From Bacilli bacterium (lineage in GTDB: Bacteria; Bacillota_I; Bacilli_A; RF39; UBA660): DNA of 64,000 nt. A model generated the notes under the pieces. That model saw only the letters and a list, made by a program, of their open reading frames with translations. It was not told the origin of the DNA and did not search any database. The position numbers were made by a program, and so were the translations under genes. Shown here one piece after another: positions 52,165-61,761 of the stretch (its first letter is position 1; every line of letters starts with the position of its first letter). The DNA lies in assembly GCA_017527675.1 (NCBI GenBank), contig JAFXPU010000004.1:1-64000 (forward strand), written 5' to 3'.

Positions 52165-54297
52165 ATGAAAAAGAAATTACTTCAAGATGAATCATCTAAA
52201 ATGATAAAAAATTATTTATCTCATCTATTTAAACGTATATATAATTCTTATAATTATCTAAAATTAGATGAAGAAAAATATAATACTATTGTTTTAGAAG
52301 AAATAGAAAAAACTAAAAAAATTAAATCTGATGATTATGTTAAAAATCTTGAAATTAATATGCATCATCGTATGAATGAAATGGTTTTACATGAATTAAA
52401 AAGTAATAGTGAAACATTTCTTTTAAATTATTTAACTAGCCAAATTACTTATTGTCATAAAGTAAGTGATGCATTCCGTAATTATAATCAGTTAAATAGT
52501 TTTTTAAGTAAATATAACTATGCACCCAATATAGATACTTTAATGTATTTAATAAATAATAATAAAGTGCTTAATAAGACTGTGGAAATGTTATATGCTG
52601 ATAATAATATAATATCTAATAAAGTTAATGATGAATTATTAGAATCTTTAAAAGGTGCGTATTGTATAGTTAATAATATTGATATTGATCTAAATGATGA
52701 TATTAAAGAATATAATTGTGATGATAATACACCTGATTTAGATTCAACTAAAATGTATCTTCAGGAAATTCATAAAATACCTCTTCTTACAACAAGTGAA
52801 GAAAAGGAATTATTCATAAGATATCGTAATGGTGATTTAGATGCTAAAAAAGAAATAATTGAAAGAAATTTAAGATTAGTAGTATCAGTTGCACGTCGCT
52901 ATAAATCAAATCGTTTAACTCTTTTAGATAAAGTTCAAGAAGGTAACTTTGGATTAATGAAAGCTGTTGATCGTTTTGATGTTGATAAGAATTATAAATT
53001 TTCTACTTATGCCATTTGGTGGATAAGACAAACAATTGAAAGAGCTATTAATAATTATGATAGATTAGTAAGGTTACCAATATATTTATCGGATAGAATA
53101 AAAAGAATTAATTCTATAATAGATAAATATGAAAAAGCATATGGACGTGAACCAACTGCTGAAGAAATTGCTAAAGAATTAAAAATATCTGTTTCTAGTG
53201 TTTTAGAAATTAAAAAGAATATGCAAGAAACCGTAAGTATTAATACACCTATTGGTGATGAAAAAGAAACTGAATTAGCTGATTTTATCCCACAAATGGA
53301 AATTGATACTGAACAAAATTATATAGATGAAAATTTAATAATAGATTTTACTAAATTTTTTGATGAAGCTAAGTTAACCGAAAAAGAAAGAGATATTTTA
53401 TATTTAAGATATGGTTTTAATGATGAAGATCCTAAAACGTTAGAAGAAATTGGTAAAAAATACCATGTAACTCGCGAGCGTATTCGTCAGATACAAGCAA
53501 AAGCCTTAAATAAATTAAGACTTAATCCTAATATTAATAATTTCTCAAATTATATGAGTAATCCAGATAGATGTTTGGAGAATATACAAAATATGCGCAG
53601 CGAATACTATGGTATTTCAATAGAAGATGAAAAAGAGGAAGAAAATCCTGATACTAAGAAAAGAGGAAATAAGATGGTAAATAAAACTATTTATAAGTAT
53701 TTTAATGCTTATAGTAAACAAAAAATTGATTCTGTTATAGCTGAATTAAGTGAAGAAGAAAGAAATTTGATAACTAAAAGATATGGTAATGATTTAAATA
53801 ATCCAGTTGAAACTAGTTTAACAAAAGAAGAATACGCTAAATTCTATGGTGGTGTAATTCCTAAAATTAGAAGAAGATTAGAAGGTATTCAACCAAAAAT
53901 ATCTAAAAAGAAAGAAGAAAAAACTGAGGTATTAGAAACAGAATTAAAAGAAAGCAATATTGAAATAACTGATAAAACAGAATTAAAAGAAGAAAATAAA
54001 GTATTGGTAGAAAAAAATGAAGAAGATAAAGAATTAGATACATTATTATCATTATTTAGAACACCTAAGGTATTAGAATATATTCAGACAATGCCACCAA
54101 AAGAAGCAACAATTATTTATTTAAAATTAGGTTTTGTTAATGGTAAAAGATATACAACAATAGATATTGCAGAATTTTTAGATATTACAACATTTGAAGT
54201 AAGAGAAGTTACTAAGAAATTTTTATTAGGCTCAAAAGATATAATAACTGCTTCATTAGATGATGTTATTACTGAAGTAATAAATAAAACAAAATAA
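52165..54297 (+). CDS. Sigma-70 family RNA polymerase sigma factor with N- and C-terminal extensions, 710 aa
   Basis: The core about residues 190-460 is a group 1/2 sigma factor: region 1.2 (STKMYLQEIHKIPLLT), region 2 (NLRLVVSVARRYKSN, KFSTYAIWWIRQTIERAI), region 3 and region 4 (TLEEIGKKYHVTRERIRQIQ). About 190 residues precede it with no recognised motif. About 250 residues follow, including two segments that look like degenerate copies of region 4: LSEEERNLITKRYG...GGVIPKIRRRLEG and MPPKEATIIYLKLG...DITTFEVREVTKK, joined by a Lys/Glu linker. It could be the primary sigma (RpoD) or a specialised one; no other sigma is in the window. GTGGGGATGATGG precedes the ATG. Confidence 0.85.
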   Translation: MKKKLLQDESSKMIKNYLSHLFKRIYNSYNYLKLDEEKYNTIVLEEIEKTKKIKSDDYVKNLEINMHHRMNEMVLHELKSNSETFLLNYLTSQITYCHKVSDAFRNYNQLNSFLSKYNYAPNIDTLMYLINNNKVLNKTVEMLYADNNIISNKVNDELLESLKGAYCIVNNIDIDLNDDIKEYNCDDNTPDLDSTKMYLQEIHKIPLLTTSEEKELFIRYRNGDLDAKKEIIERNLRLVVSVARRYKSNRLTLLDKVQEGNFGLMKAVDRFDVDKNYKFSTYAIWWIRQTIERAINNYDRLVRLPIYLSDRIKRINSIIDKYEKAYGREPTAEEIAKELKISVSSVLEIKKNMQETVSINTPIGDEKETELADFIPQMEIDTEQNYIDENLIIDFTKFFDEAKLTEKERDILYLRYGFNDEDPKTLEEIGKKYHVTRERIRQIQAKALNKLRLNPNINNFSNYMSNPDRCLENIQNMRSEYYGISIEDEKEEENPDTKKRGNKMVNKTIYKYFNAYSKQKIDSVIAELSEEERNLITKRYGNDLNNPVETSLTKEEYAKFYGGVIPKIRRRLEGIQPKISKKKEEKTEVLETELKESNIEITDKTELKEENKVLVEKNEEDKELDTLLSLFRTPKVLEYIQTMPPKEATIIYLKLGFVNGKRYTTIDIAEFLDITTFEVREVTKKFLLGSKDIITASLDDVITEVINKTK

Positions 54298-54323
54298 ACA
54301 GGTAAAACATGTTTATTTTAAAA

Positions 54324-54348
54324 AAGCAAGTATTTATACTTGTTTTTT
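54324..54348 (+). terminator. Terminator after the sigma factor
   Basis: AAGCAAGTA and TACTTGTTTT arms followed by a T-run; another stem AAATAAACA/TGTTTATTT lies at 54293-54318. Confidence 0.7.
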
Positions 54349-54355
54349 TGTACAA

Positions 54356-54377
54356 AAAAAAGAATCAAACGATTCTT
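54356..54377 (-). terminator. rpmB terminator
   Basis: AAGAATC and GATTCTT arms around AAAC, with a T-run on the minus strand. Confidence 0.6.
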
Positions 54378-54392
54378 ATAAACTTACATCTA

Positions 54393-54575
54393 TTAAGCAG
54401 CTTTTCTAGAAGCTTTATTTAATGTTCTCATTTCACGAGTAGTTGTTCTAACTTTAGTACCATCTTCTAATGTCATTACTTGTAAATTAACTTTTTGAGC
54501 ATGTTTAGTAGCACGGCATGAATGAGATCTTCTATTACCATGTAATGCAGTTTTGCTTGTTACTTTAGTTGCCAT
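54393..54575 (-). CDS. rpmB: 50S ribosomal protein L28, 60 aa
   Basis: Short basic protein: SKTALHGNRRSHSCRATKH, KVNLQVMTLEDGTKVR and TTREMRTLNKA are L28 signatures. AAGGAGG precedes the ATG. Confidence 0.94.
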   Translation of the reverse strand: MATKVTSKTALHGNRRSHSCRATKHAQKVNLQVMTLEDGTKVRTTTREMRTLNKASRKAA

Positions 54576-54713
54576 ATTGAATCCTCCTTACAAAGTTTTT
54601 TTCCTATGCCTTATGAGTTTATCATAATTTGAAAAATAAGTCAATTATTTAGTTAAATTTTTATGCATTCTGTTGTAAAAAAACGTAAATTTTGGTAAAA
54701 TTATATATAGTAA

Positions 54714-55172
54714 AATAGGATAGTATATTATGAAATAGAGGTAAAAAATACAGGAGATATACCTGCAACATTTAAAGTAGTAGAAGGAGATATACCAGGC
54801 TTTGAAATCTATGATATAGGTGAATTTACAAAAGTCGGAAACAACTATGAATTAAATGTTGAGTTAGAACCTGGAGATAGTAAAACATATAAGATAGGTT
54901 ATAAATGGAATCAAAAAGACTATGGAATAAGTACAAATAAAGTAGAAATAACAGAAGTAACAGGAAAAGAAGGATATCCAGAACCAGATGAAGATGATAA
55001 TAAATCAACAGCAACAGTAGAAACAAAGATACCAAAAGAAGTAATACCTGATACAATAATAATTCCAGATACAGTAGATAAGATAATGACAAGCATTATA
55101 ATATTTATAGGAAGTCTAATTGGAATCATAGTAAGTTTAATCTTAATTAAAAAGAAAAGAATGAATAATTAA
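54714..55172 (+). pseudogene. 3' fragment of a surface-protein gene with membrane anchor
   Basis: The open frame has no start. It reads YYEIEVKNTGDIPATFKVVE, EPGDSKTYKIGYKW and VEITEVTGKEGYPEPDED, then KEVIPDTIIIPDTVDK, a TM helix (MTSIIIFIGSLIGIIVSLIL) and a basic tail KKKRMNN. This is the C-terminal end of a DUF11-type wall or membrane surface protein. The upstream part is absent and replaced by 140 bases of unrelated AT-rich DNA after rpmB. Its last codons begin the 86-bp segment repeated before dinD. Confidence 0.75.
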
Positions 55173-55238
55173 TATTCATTCTTTTTTTATTAAAAAAAGG
55201 AAATAGAGAAAAAAACAATAATAATATAAGTAGGAGGT
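55152..55238 (+). repeat. 86-bp segment repeated upstream of dinD (copy 2)
   Basis: Partner of 37357-37442, identical apart from one extra A. It runs from the end of the surface-protein fragment through a terminator hairpin and leader to AGGAGGT of the DUF1016 gene. Confidence 0.9.
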
Positions 55239-55243
55239 GTAGT

Positions 55244-56140
55244 ATGAAAGAAGTAGATAATGTATATACTCAAATAGAAGATATATTGATATATCATAAA
55301 ATATATCAATGTTCAAAAGATTATTCAAAGGCAAAAGAAAAAATAAGAACATATTTAATAATTGGTAATTTGCTTAATAATATCGATATTAAATATGGAA
55401 GAGGAGTAATAAATGATTATGCTAAAAGATTATCGTTGAAGTTTGGTAAAAAGTATACTGTATCATTATTATATAAAATTAAAAAATATTACAATATTAT
55501 TGAAAAAGTCCCGACATTGTCGGGAAAGTTAACATGGAGTCATTGGTATGAAATGCTATCAATTACTGATATAAATAAAATAATTTATTATGTTAATCAA
55601 TGTGAAATTAAGAATATAGATGTTAGGGGATTAAGAGAAAAAATAAAATCTAAAGAATATGAAAGATTACCAGAAGAGGCTAGAAGTAAGATAATAAAAA
55701 ATAAAGAAGTAAAAGTTAAAGATTTAATTAAGGATCCAATTGTTATAAAGAATAAAAATAATATAGAAAAAGTATCAGAAAAAATATTGCAACAAATGAT
55801 TCTTGAAGATATATCTTCCTTTTTAGAAGAATTAGGTAGTGGCTTTGCTTTTATAAAAAGTGAGTATAGAATTAAAATAGGTTCTAATTATAACTACATA
55901 GATTTATTATTATTTAATTATGAGTATAATTGTTTTATTGTTTTGGAATTAAAAGTATCTGAACTAAAAAAAGAACATATAGGGCAAATACAAGTATATA
56001 TGAATTATATTGATAACAATTTAAAGACTATTAATCTGAATAAAACAATTGGTATTATATTAGTTAAAAGGAATAATAAATTTATCATGGAATACTGTTC
56101 AGATAAAAGAATACTTGCAAGAACTTATGAATTTGTTTAA
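55244..56140 (+). CDS. DUF1016 (YhcG-type) PD-(D/E)XK nuclease-domain protein, 298 aa
   Basis: N-terminal helical DUF1016 domain (YLIIGNLLNNIDIKYGRGVI, LTWSHWYEMLSI) and a C-terminal PDDEXK-like nuclease (NYIDLLLFNYEYNCFIVLELKV gives the D...ExK core, then GQIQVYMNYID). Proteins of this family are linked to mobile elements and defence loci. A perfect palindrome (55509-55525) lies between the two parts. It has the same leader as dinD; AGGAGG precedes the ATG. Confidence 0.87.
   Translation: MKEVDNVYTQIEDILIYHKIYQCSKDYSKAKEKIRTYLIIGNLLNNIDIKYGRGVINDYAKRLSLKFGKKYTVSLLYKIKKYYNIIEKVPTLSGKLTWSHWYEMLSITDINKIIYYVNQCEIKNIDVRGLREKIKSKEYERLPEEARSKIIKNKEVKVKDLIKDPIVIKNKNNIEKVSEKILQQMILEDISSFLEELGSGFAFIKSEYRIKIGSNYNYIDLLLFNYEYNCFIVLELKVSELKKEHIGQIQVYMNYIDNNLKTINLNKTIGIILVKRNNKFIMEYCSDKRILARTYEFV
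55509..55525. repeat. Perfect palindrome inside the DUF1016 gene
   Basis: TCCCGACA and TGTCGGGA flank one T. It is strikingly GC-rich for this genome and encodes Val-Pro-Thr-Leu-Ser-Gly-Lys. Confidence 0.8.
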
Positions 56141-56182
56141 AAAATAATAAAAATATAGTAAAATATTAGTAGGAGGGATTTT

Positions 56183-59080
56183 ATGAATTATACACCACTT
56201 TATATTAAAACAGATAATTCGCTTCTTGAAAGCTTAATAAAAGTTGATGATTTAATTAAGTATGCTAAAGATAATAATCTAAAGTCCCTAGCAATTGCTG
56301 ATAATAATCTGTATGGAGTTATGGATTTTTACATGCAATGTAAAAAAAATGATATAAAACCTATTATTGGTTTAGAAGTAAAAATTAATAATAGTATTAT
56401 GGTTTTATATGCCATGAATTTTAATGGTTACAAGAATTTAATAAAAATAAATATTATTAAATCAACACGTGACTTAACCATGAATGATATTGTTATTCAC
56501 AATCAAGATTTAATATGTTTAGTTCCATATATTTATAAAGAATTATATGAAGATTTAAAAAATGTTTTTGAATATATATATTTAACATATAAAAATGAAA
56601 AAGAAAAACAGATGATTAATGATAAAGCTTTATATATGAATGAAACATTATGTTTATATAAAGATGATTTAAAATACTTATCTTATTTAGATAAAATAGC
56701 TGAAAGAGATACTAAGACTTATGTTGATAATTATTTATTAAAATTTGAAGAAGTCAAAAAGTATTTAAATGAAAATAATGCAAAGATAGATAAATTATGT
56801 AATTTAGAAATACCTTTAGAACAAGATTTAGTGCCAATATTTGAAAATGATTTAAATATGTCATCATATGATTATTTAAAGAAAAAATGTATTGAAGGTA
56901 TGAAAAAAATCTTTGGTGATAGTGTTTCTAAAGCCTATCAAGAAAGATTAAAATATGAACTTGATATAATTAATAAAATGAATTTCAATGATTACTTTTT
57001 AATAGTTGCTGATTATGTTAATTATGCTAAAAATAATAATATTATAGTTGGACCTGGACGTGGTAGTGCCGTTTCATCACTTGTTGCTTATTTACTTGGA
57101 ATAACCGAAATAGACCCAGTTAAAAATGATTTATTATTTGAAAGATTTTTAAATGAAGCTCGTACAACAATGCCTGATATTGATATAGATTTTGAACATA
57201 TTAAAAGGGAAGAAGTTATTGAATACTGTATTTCTAAGTATGGTAAGAAATGTGTTGTACCAATTATTTCTTTTGGTACAATGGGTGCTCGCCAAACCAT
57301 TAGAGAAGTTGCTAATTTTTTAGATATTAATAATTATCTTGTAAATAATTTAAGTAAGATGATTGATGCTAATATTAGTTTAAAAGATAATTTTAAGAAA
57401 AAAGACATTATGGATTATATTACCAATAATGATTTACAAAAATTAGCTCATATATCTTTAAAATTAGAGGGTTTAAAACATCATACATCTTTACATGCTG
57501 CGGGTATCGTTATGTCATCTAAACCACTTGATGAAATAATACCAATTGTTAATTATAATAATCGCTTTGTCACGGGTATTGATATGACATATTTAGAAAA
57601 AATAGGTCTTCTTAAAATGGATTTTTTAGCTATTAAGTATTTAACTATAATTCATGAAATGATTGATGATATTAATAAAGAATATGATATAGATTTAAAA
57701 TTTAGTGATATACCAAATAATGATTTAATGACTCTTGATATTTTTAAAGAAGGAAATACTTTAGGAATATTTCAATTTGAATCAGCTGGTATGATTAATT
57801 TTTTAAAGAAATTAAAGCCAAAATCATTTGAAGATATTACAATAGCTATGGCTTTATATAGACCAGGACCTATGCAAAATATTGATACTTATATAAATAA
57901 TGCTAAAAATCCAAGCAGTATTAAGTATTTAGATGATAGTTTAATACCTATTTTAAAACCAACTTGTGGTATCTTAATTTATCAAGAGCAAATAATGCAA
58001 ATGGCTATGACCTTAGCAGGTTATACGAAGGCTGAGGCGGATATTTTAAGAAAAGCCATGAGTAAAAAGAAAAAAGAATTATTACTTAATGAAGAAGATA
58101 AATTTATTAATGGATGTTTAAAAAATAATATTGGTAAAGATAAAGCTAAGAAAATATATGATTTAATGCTTAAATTTGCTGAATATGGTTTTAATAAATC
58201 ACATTCATATGGTTATTCACTAGTTTCTTATCGTATGGCATATATAAAGGCTCATTATCCATATATATTTATGAATCATATTTTAAATGAAGAAATGTCT
58301 GATAAAGATAAGGTTAAAAAGTATTTTAAGGAATGCAAAAAAAATAAAATTAATATTTTAAAACCAAATATTAATTTATCAGATAAAACTTTTATAGAAG
58401 ATAATGGATCACTTTTATACCCTTTAAATGCCATTAAAGATATCCCAATTACTTTAATTAATGAAATAATTGAAAAAAGAAAAGAAAAGATTTTTTCTGA
58501 TATTTTTGATTTTGTTTCTCGTATTGAGTTCAAATTAACTAAGGAAATACTTGGTAATTTAGTTAAATCTGGATGTTTTGAAAGATTAAATTCTAATATG
58601 AAGGTTTTAATTAATAATTTAGATGTTATTATTAACTATGGTGAACTTGCTCATGATATTGGTGCAGATAATAGTCTAAAACCTGTATTAGATTATTGCG
58701 ATGATTATGATTTAAAAGAAAAATTATTCTTTGAAAAAGAATTATTTGGAGTTTACCTATCTAATCATCCAACTATTTACTATAAGTCTAAAACTAATAA
58801 TATAGTAGATATTATTGATTGTGAAAAATATTTTGATAAGGAAATAAATATTATTGTTATAATAGATAGTTTAAGAAAAATAATGACAAAGAAAAATGAT
58901 CATATGGCCTTTATTTTAGGTTCTGATGAAACCGATGAAATTGATTTAACTTTATTTCCTAAAACACTAAAGCAATATGAAAATATTGATAATGGAAATG
59001 TTATTTTAGTAAAAGGCAAGGTAGAAAAGAGATTTGATAAATATCAAATAGTTGTAGATAAATTAAAAGTTTTAGAATAA
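56183..59080 (+). CDS. dnaE: DNA polymerase III alpha subunit DnaE, 965 aa
   Basis: Second replicative polymerase. The N-terminal PHP domain (KSLAIADNNLYGVMDFY) has lost some metal ligands. Palm motifs VGPGRGSAVSSLVAYLLG and PDIDIDFEH, then LKHHTSLHAAGIVMS and FNKSHSYGYSLVSYRMAY are typical. It is short like B. subtilis DnaE3-type and ends in an OB-like domain. GGAGGG precedes the ATG. Confidence 0.95.
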   Translation: MNYTPLYIKTDNSLLESLIKVDDLIKYAKDNNLKSLAIADNNLYGVMDFYMQCKKNDIKPIIGLEVKINNSIMVLYAMNFNGYKNLIKINIIKSTRDLTMNDIVIHNQDLICLVPYIYKELYEDLKNVFEYIYLTYKNEKEKQMINDKALYMNETLCLYKDDLKYLSYLDKIAERDTKTYVDNYLLKFEEVKKYLNENNAKIDKLCNLEIPLEQDLVPIFENDLNMSSYDYLKKKCIEGMKKIFGDSVSKAYQERLKYELDIINKMNFNDYFLIVADYVNYAKNNNIIVGPGRGSAVSSLVAYLLGITEIDPVKNDLLFERFLNEARTTMPDIDIDFEHIKREEVIEYCISKYGKKCVVPIISFGTMGARQTIREVANFLDINNYLVNNLSKMIDANISLKDNFKKKDIMDYITNNDLQKLAHISLKLEGLKHHTSLHAAGIVMSSKPLDEIIPIVNYNNRFVTGIDMTYLEKIGLLKMDFLAIKYLTIIHEMIDDINKEYDIDLKFSDIPNNDLMTLDIFKEGNTLGIFQFESAGMINFLKKLKPKSFEDITIAMALYRPGPMQNIDTYINNAKNPSSIKYLDDSLIPILKPTCGILIYQEQIMQMAMTLAGYTKAEADILRKAMSKKKKELLLNEEDKFINGCLKNNIGKDKAKKIYDLMLKFAEYGFNKSHSYGYSLVSYRMAYIKAHYPYIFMNHILNEEMSDKDKVKKYFKECKKNKINILKPNINLSDKTFIEDNGSLLYPLNAIKDIPITLINEIIEKRKEKIFSDIFDFVSRIEFKLTKEILGNLVKSGCFERLNSNMKVLINNLDVIINYGELAHDIGADNSLKPVLDYCDDYDLKEKLFFEKELFGVYLSNHPTIYYKSKTNNIVDIIDCEKYFDKEINIIVIIDSLRKIMTKKNDHMAFILGSDETDEIDLTLFPKTLKQYENIDNGNVILVKGKVEKRFDKYQIVVDKLKVLE

Positions 59081-59112
59081 AAAAAATAAAAGTTTATACT
59101 TTTATTTTTTTA
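59081..59112. terminator. Bidirectional terminator after dnaE
   Basis: AAAAATAAAAGT and ACTTTTATTTTT arms with a TTAT loop between convergent genes. Confidence 0.7.
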
Positions 59113-60151
59113 TGTATTTTTTTAATATTTCACCACTTACAAGTTCTTCACTATCTAAACCAAAACTATTTAATACTTCAAGCGGTTCATAATGATATGA
59201 TTGTTCAATAAAATTATCTGTAAGTAATTTAGCATATTCTGGATCATTTTTATAAATATCAAAATATTTTAAACCAACTAAAATACCATAACTATATTGA
59301 ATATCATTAAAAATATAGGTGTTTGATAACTCATTTGTTGTTAGATCATCATTAAAATCAATTAAATATTTACATAAATTATCAAGATAAGCATTAAAGC
59401 ATGTATCAATATCTTTAGTGTATATATTTTTTTCTTTTATATAATGATAAAAAGCAAATTGTAAAAAGAATGAATATACTTCTTGAAAAAAGTAATTATA
59501 ATTTTCACATGTTTTATTATTTTTTAATAAATCATATTGTCTTAAATGGGCAGTTTCATGAACAATTGTTGCTGCATCATCTATGTTGCTATTTAAAAAG
59601 AATGATAAATATGGAGTTTTATTATTGCTAAGTGGAGTAAATAAACCGCCTAAATCAGATTCATCAAATTCTTTTATTAAGATATGATTTTTTTTCTCAA
59701 TAGTATTATATGCATTTAATAATTTATTATCATAATAATTCATAAATTCTTTAGCATAATTAACTATCTCTTGATAATTACCTATGTAATTTAATTCATG
59801 ATATTTTTTTTCAAAATTATTTTCAATAAATAAATCAGATAATTCAGATACAGCAAGATGATAATCAAGGTCTTTATTTACTAGATTATAAAGTCGACGA
59901 TGGTTCTTTAAAAATATTTTAAAACGATTATCAGAATCAAGAACACTAATAGATCTTGCAACATAATCCTCTACTTCAGGATAGTCATATAAATCAAAAT
60001 AATTTGCTAGAGTATATAGGTTATTTAATTCAACAGCCAAACGATTAAAATTAGATTTTGAATCTGCTTTTTTTAATTCAGTTATTAAGGTGCGCATATC
60101 TTTATATAATTCTAGTTCAGCTTTCTTGTTATCGAATTTATCAAAACTCAT
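59102..60151 (-). CDS. M3/oligopeptidase-like zinc metallopeptidase, paralogue A, 349 aa
   Basis: Soluble helical protein with IVHETAHLRQYDL (HExxH zinc motif) followed by FFQEVYSFFLQF, whose Glu is the likely third zinc ligand, as in M3 oligoendopeptidases. It is shorter than PepF (about 600 aa). It forms an operon with a similar gene 14 bases upstream. AGGTGAT precedes the ATG. Confidence 0.72.
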   Translation of the reverse strand: MSFDKFDNKKAELELYKDMRTLITELKKADSKSNFNRLAVELNNLYTLANYFDLYDYPEVEDYVARSISVLDSDNRFKIFLKNHRRLYNLVNKDLDYHLAVSELSDLFIENNFEKKYHELNYIGNYQEIVNYAKEFMNYYDNKLLNAYNTIEKKNHILIKEFDESDLGGLFTPLSNNKTPYLSFFLNSNIDDAATIVHETAHLRQYDLLKNNKTCENYNYFFQEVYSFFLQFAFYHYIKEKNIYTKDIDTCFNAYLDNLCKYLIDFNDDLTTNELSNTYIFNDIQYSYGILVGLKYFDIYKNDPEYAKLLTDNFIEQSYHYEPLEVLNSFGLDSEELVSGEILKKYIKK

Positions 60152-60165
60152 AATATCACCTACAA

Positions 60166-61164
60166 TTATTTTAAAAAGTTATCTATTTTCTTTTGAGTTA
60201 ATAATTTTTTCTTATTAATATTTAATTCATCTAATACTTTATCAGAATCATATGATGATGATTTAGTTATAAATTTTTCCATATCATAATCAGCTCTTTC
60301 AGGATCAATTAGATATTTATTATAGTAATATATTGCTATTGCTTGACCAAAAGCATATTGTAAATCATCAAAGACAAGATCATCAGAAAATTTTATTTTT
60401 CCACTATAATAATTATTTAAACGGACTAAATGCATTCGTAAAAGTTGCAATACATTCTTTTTAATCGCCAAACCATCTTTTTTATATAATCCTTGATCAG
60501 ATAGAAATTTAAGATATAAAAATTGAACATAATGTGAATATACTTCACTATAAAAGTAATCTAAACTTTTACTTTTTACCAACGATTTATTCCATTGGTA
60601 ACAATGTCCTACCTCATGGACAAGACAATCACCATCTACAATATTATTTTTCTTAAGTAATATTATATATGGTGAACTATGATGAAAAAGATAACTAACA
60701 CCTTTATAATCAATATTATCATTGTAATCAAATATTTTTATGTGATTATTAGATTTTAAATCTCTAAAGATATCATATAACTCAGAATTATAATGTGACA
60801 TAAAGTCACTAATTAGTTCTAAATTATTGTTTATATCAACCTTTTTAAGTTTTAATTTTAAATCATCTTCTTCAAAATCGATATATTTATATTTTTTAGA
60901 AAGAAATAATAAATAGTCTTTATCTAAATTAACATTTTTCTTAAATAATGATTCTTGCTGATAAAATAATAAAAGTTTTCTTGCTTTATATAATAACTGA
61001 TGCTTGTCAATAAAATCTTTGTTAGGTTTTTTAATAGCTAAATCGTTTATAATTTCTTCAAATGCCATTAAATCTTCAAAGTCATTATAGTTTGGTTTAT
61101 GAAGATAATTTTTTAATGTTTTTTTATAATCTTCATAAATAGATAATTCAAATTGATCAAGCAT
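60166..61164 (-). CDS. M3/oligopeptidase-like zinc metallopeptidase, paralogue B, 332 aa
   Basis: Same layout as the downstream gene: LVHEVGHCYQWNK zinc motif, YFYSEVYSHYVQF with the third ligand, LVFDDLQYAFGQAIAIYYYNK near the C-terminus. The two are old paralogues. AAAGGAGG precedes the ATG. No signal peptide, so cytoplasmic. Confidence 0.72.
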   Translation of the reverse strand: MLDQFELSIYEDYKKTLKNYLHKPNYNDFEDLMAFEEIINDLAIKKPNKDFIDKHQLLYKARKLLLFYQQESLFKKNVNLDKDYLLFLSKKYKYIDFEEDDLKLKLKKVDINNNLELISDFMSHYNSELYDIFRDLKSNNHIKIFDYNDNIDYKGVSYLFHHSSPYIILLKKNNIVDGDCLVHEVGHCYQWNKSLVKSKSLDYFYSEVYSHYVQFLYLKFLSDQGLYKKDGLAIKKNVLQLLRMHLVRLNNYYSGKIKFSDDLVFDDLQYAFGQAIAIYYYNKYLIDPERADYDMEKFITKSSSYDSDKVLDELNINKKKLLTQKKIDNFLK

Positions 61165-61314
61165 TAGATTTCCTCCTTTTTTTGTCTAGTTGCTATTATA
61201 ATACAAATATAAAAAAAGTCAAAGAAAAATATAAAAAAAAGATAAAAAATCTTTTCATTTTTTGGATAATGTGTTAGAATTAATTGTAGTAGACGTAAAA
61301 ATGGGAGGAACTTT

Positions 61315-61719
61315 ATGGGATTTATTAAGAAATTATTCAAAGAAGAAGAAGAAGATATTTTCAGTGGAGATGAAAATCAATTTTATGAAATAACTGAAGC
61401 TGAAGCTATGGCTGAAGATGGAGGAGCTAAAATGATTCTTTTAGAACCAAGAGCATTCTCTGAATCTCAACAAATAGCTGATCATTTAAAGAAGAGAAAT
61501 ACAGTTGTTGTTAACTTAAAAAGAGTTACATCAGATCAAGCAAAACGTATTGTTGACTTCTTAAGTGGAACAATATATGCTATCGGTGGCGATTTACAAA
61601 AAATCGGTGGTGGAATTTTCTTATGTACACCTAAAAATATTAATGTACAAGGTAAAATATCAGATGATGCTGATGGTGCAGATGTACATGATAATGATGA
61701 TATAAATATTGAATGGTAA
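61315..61719 (+). CDS. sepF: Cell division protein SepF, 134 aa
   Basis: An N-terminal amphipathic membrane helix ([14 protein letters not shown]) and the SepF core: [55 protein letters not shown]. It anchors FtsZ to the membrane. Followed by the divIVA-like gene, the common order in Firmicutes. GGGAGGA precedes the ATG. Confidence 0.94.
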   Translation: MGFIKKLFKEEEEDIFSGDENQFYEITEAEAMAEDGGAKMILLEPRAFSESQQIADHLKKRNTVVVNLKRVTSDQAKRIVDFLSGTIYAIGGDLQKIGGGIFLCTPKNINVQGKISDDADGADVHDNDDINIEW

Positions 61720-61761
61720 TATTTTAGTTTTTAAGTAGATTTGTTGTGCGAGGAGATTAGT

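Noticed and set aside
54826-55129. Two minus-strand reading frames opposite the surface-protein fragment
   Set aside because: They are low-complexity Leu/Tyr-rich shadows of the plus-strand frame, which has domain content and a membrane anchor.
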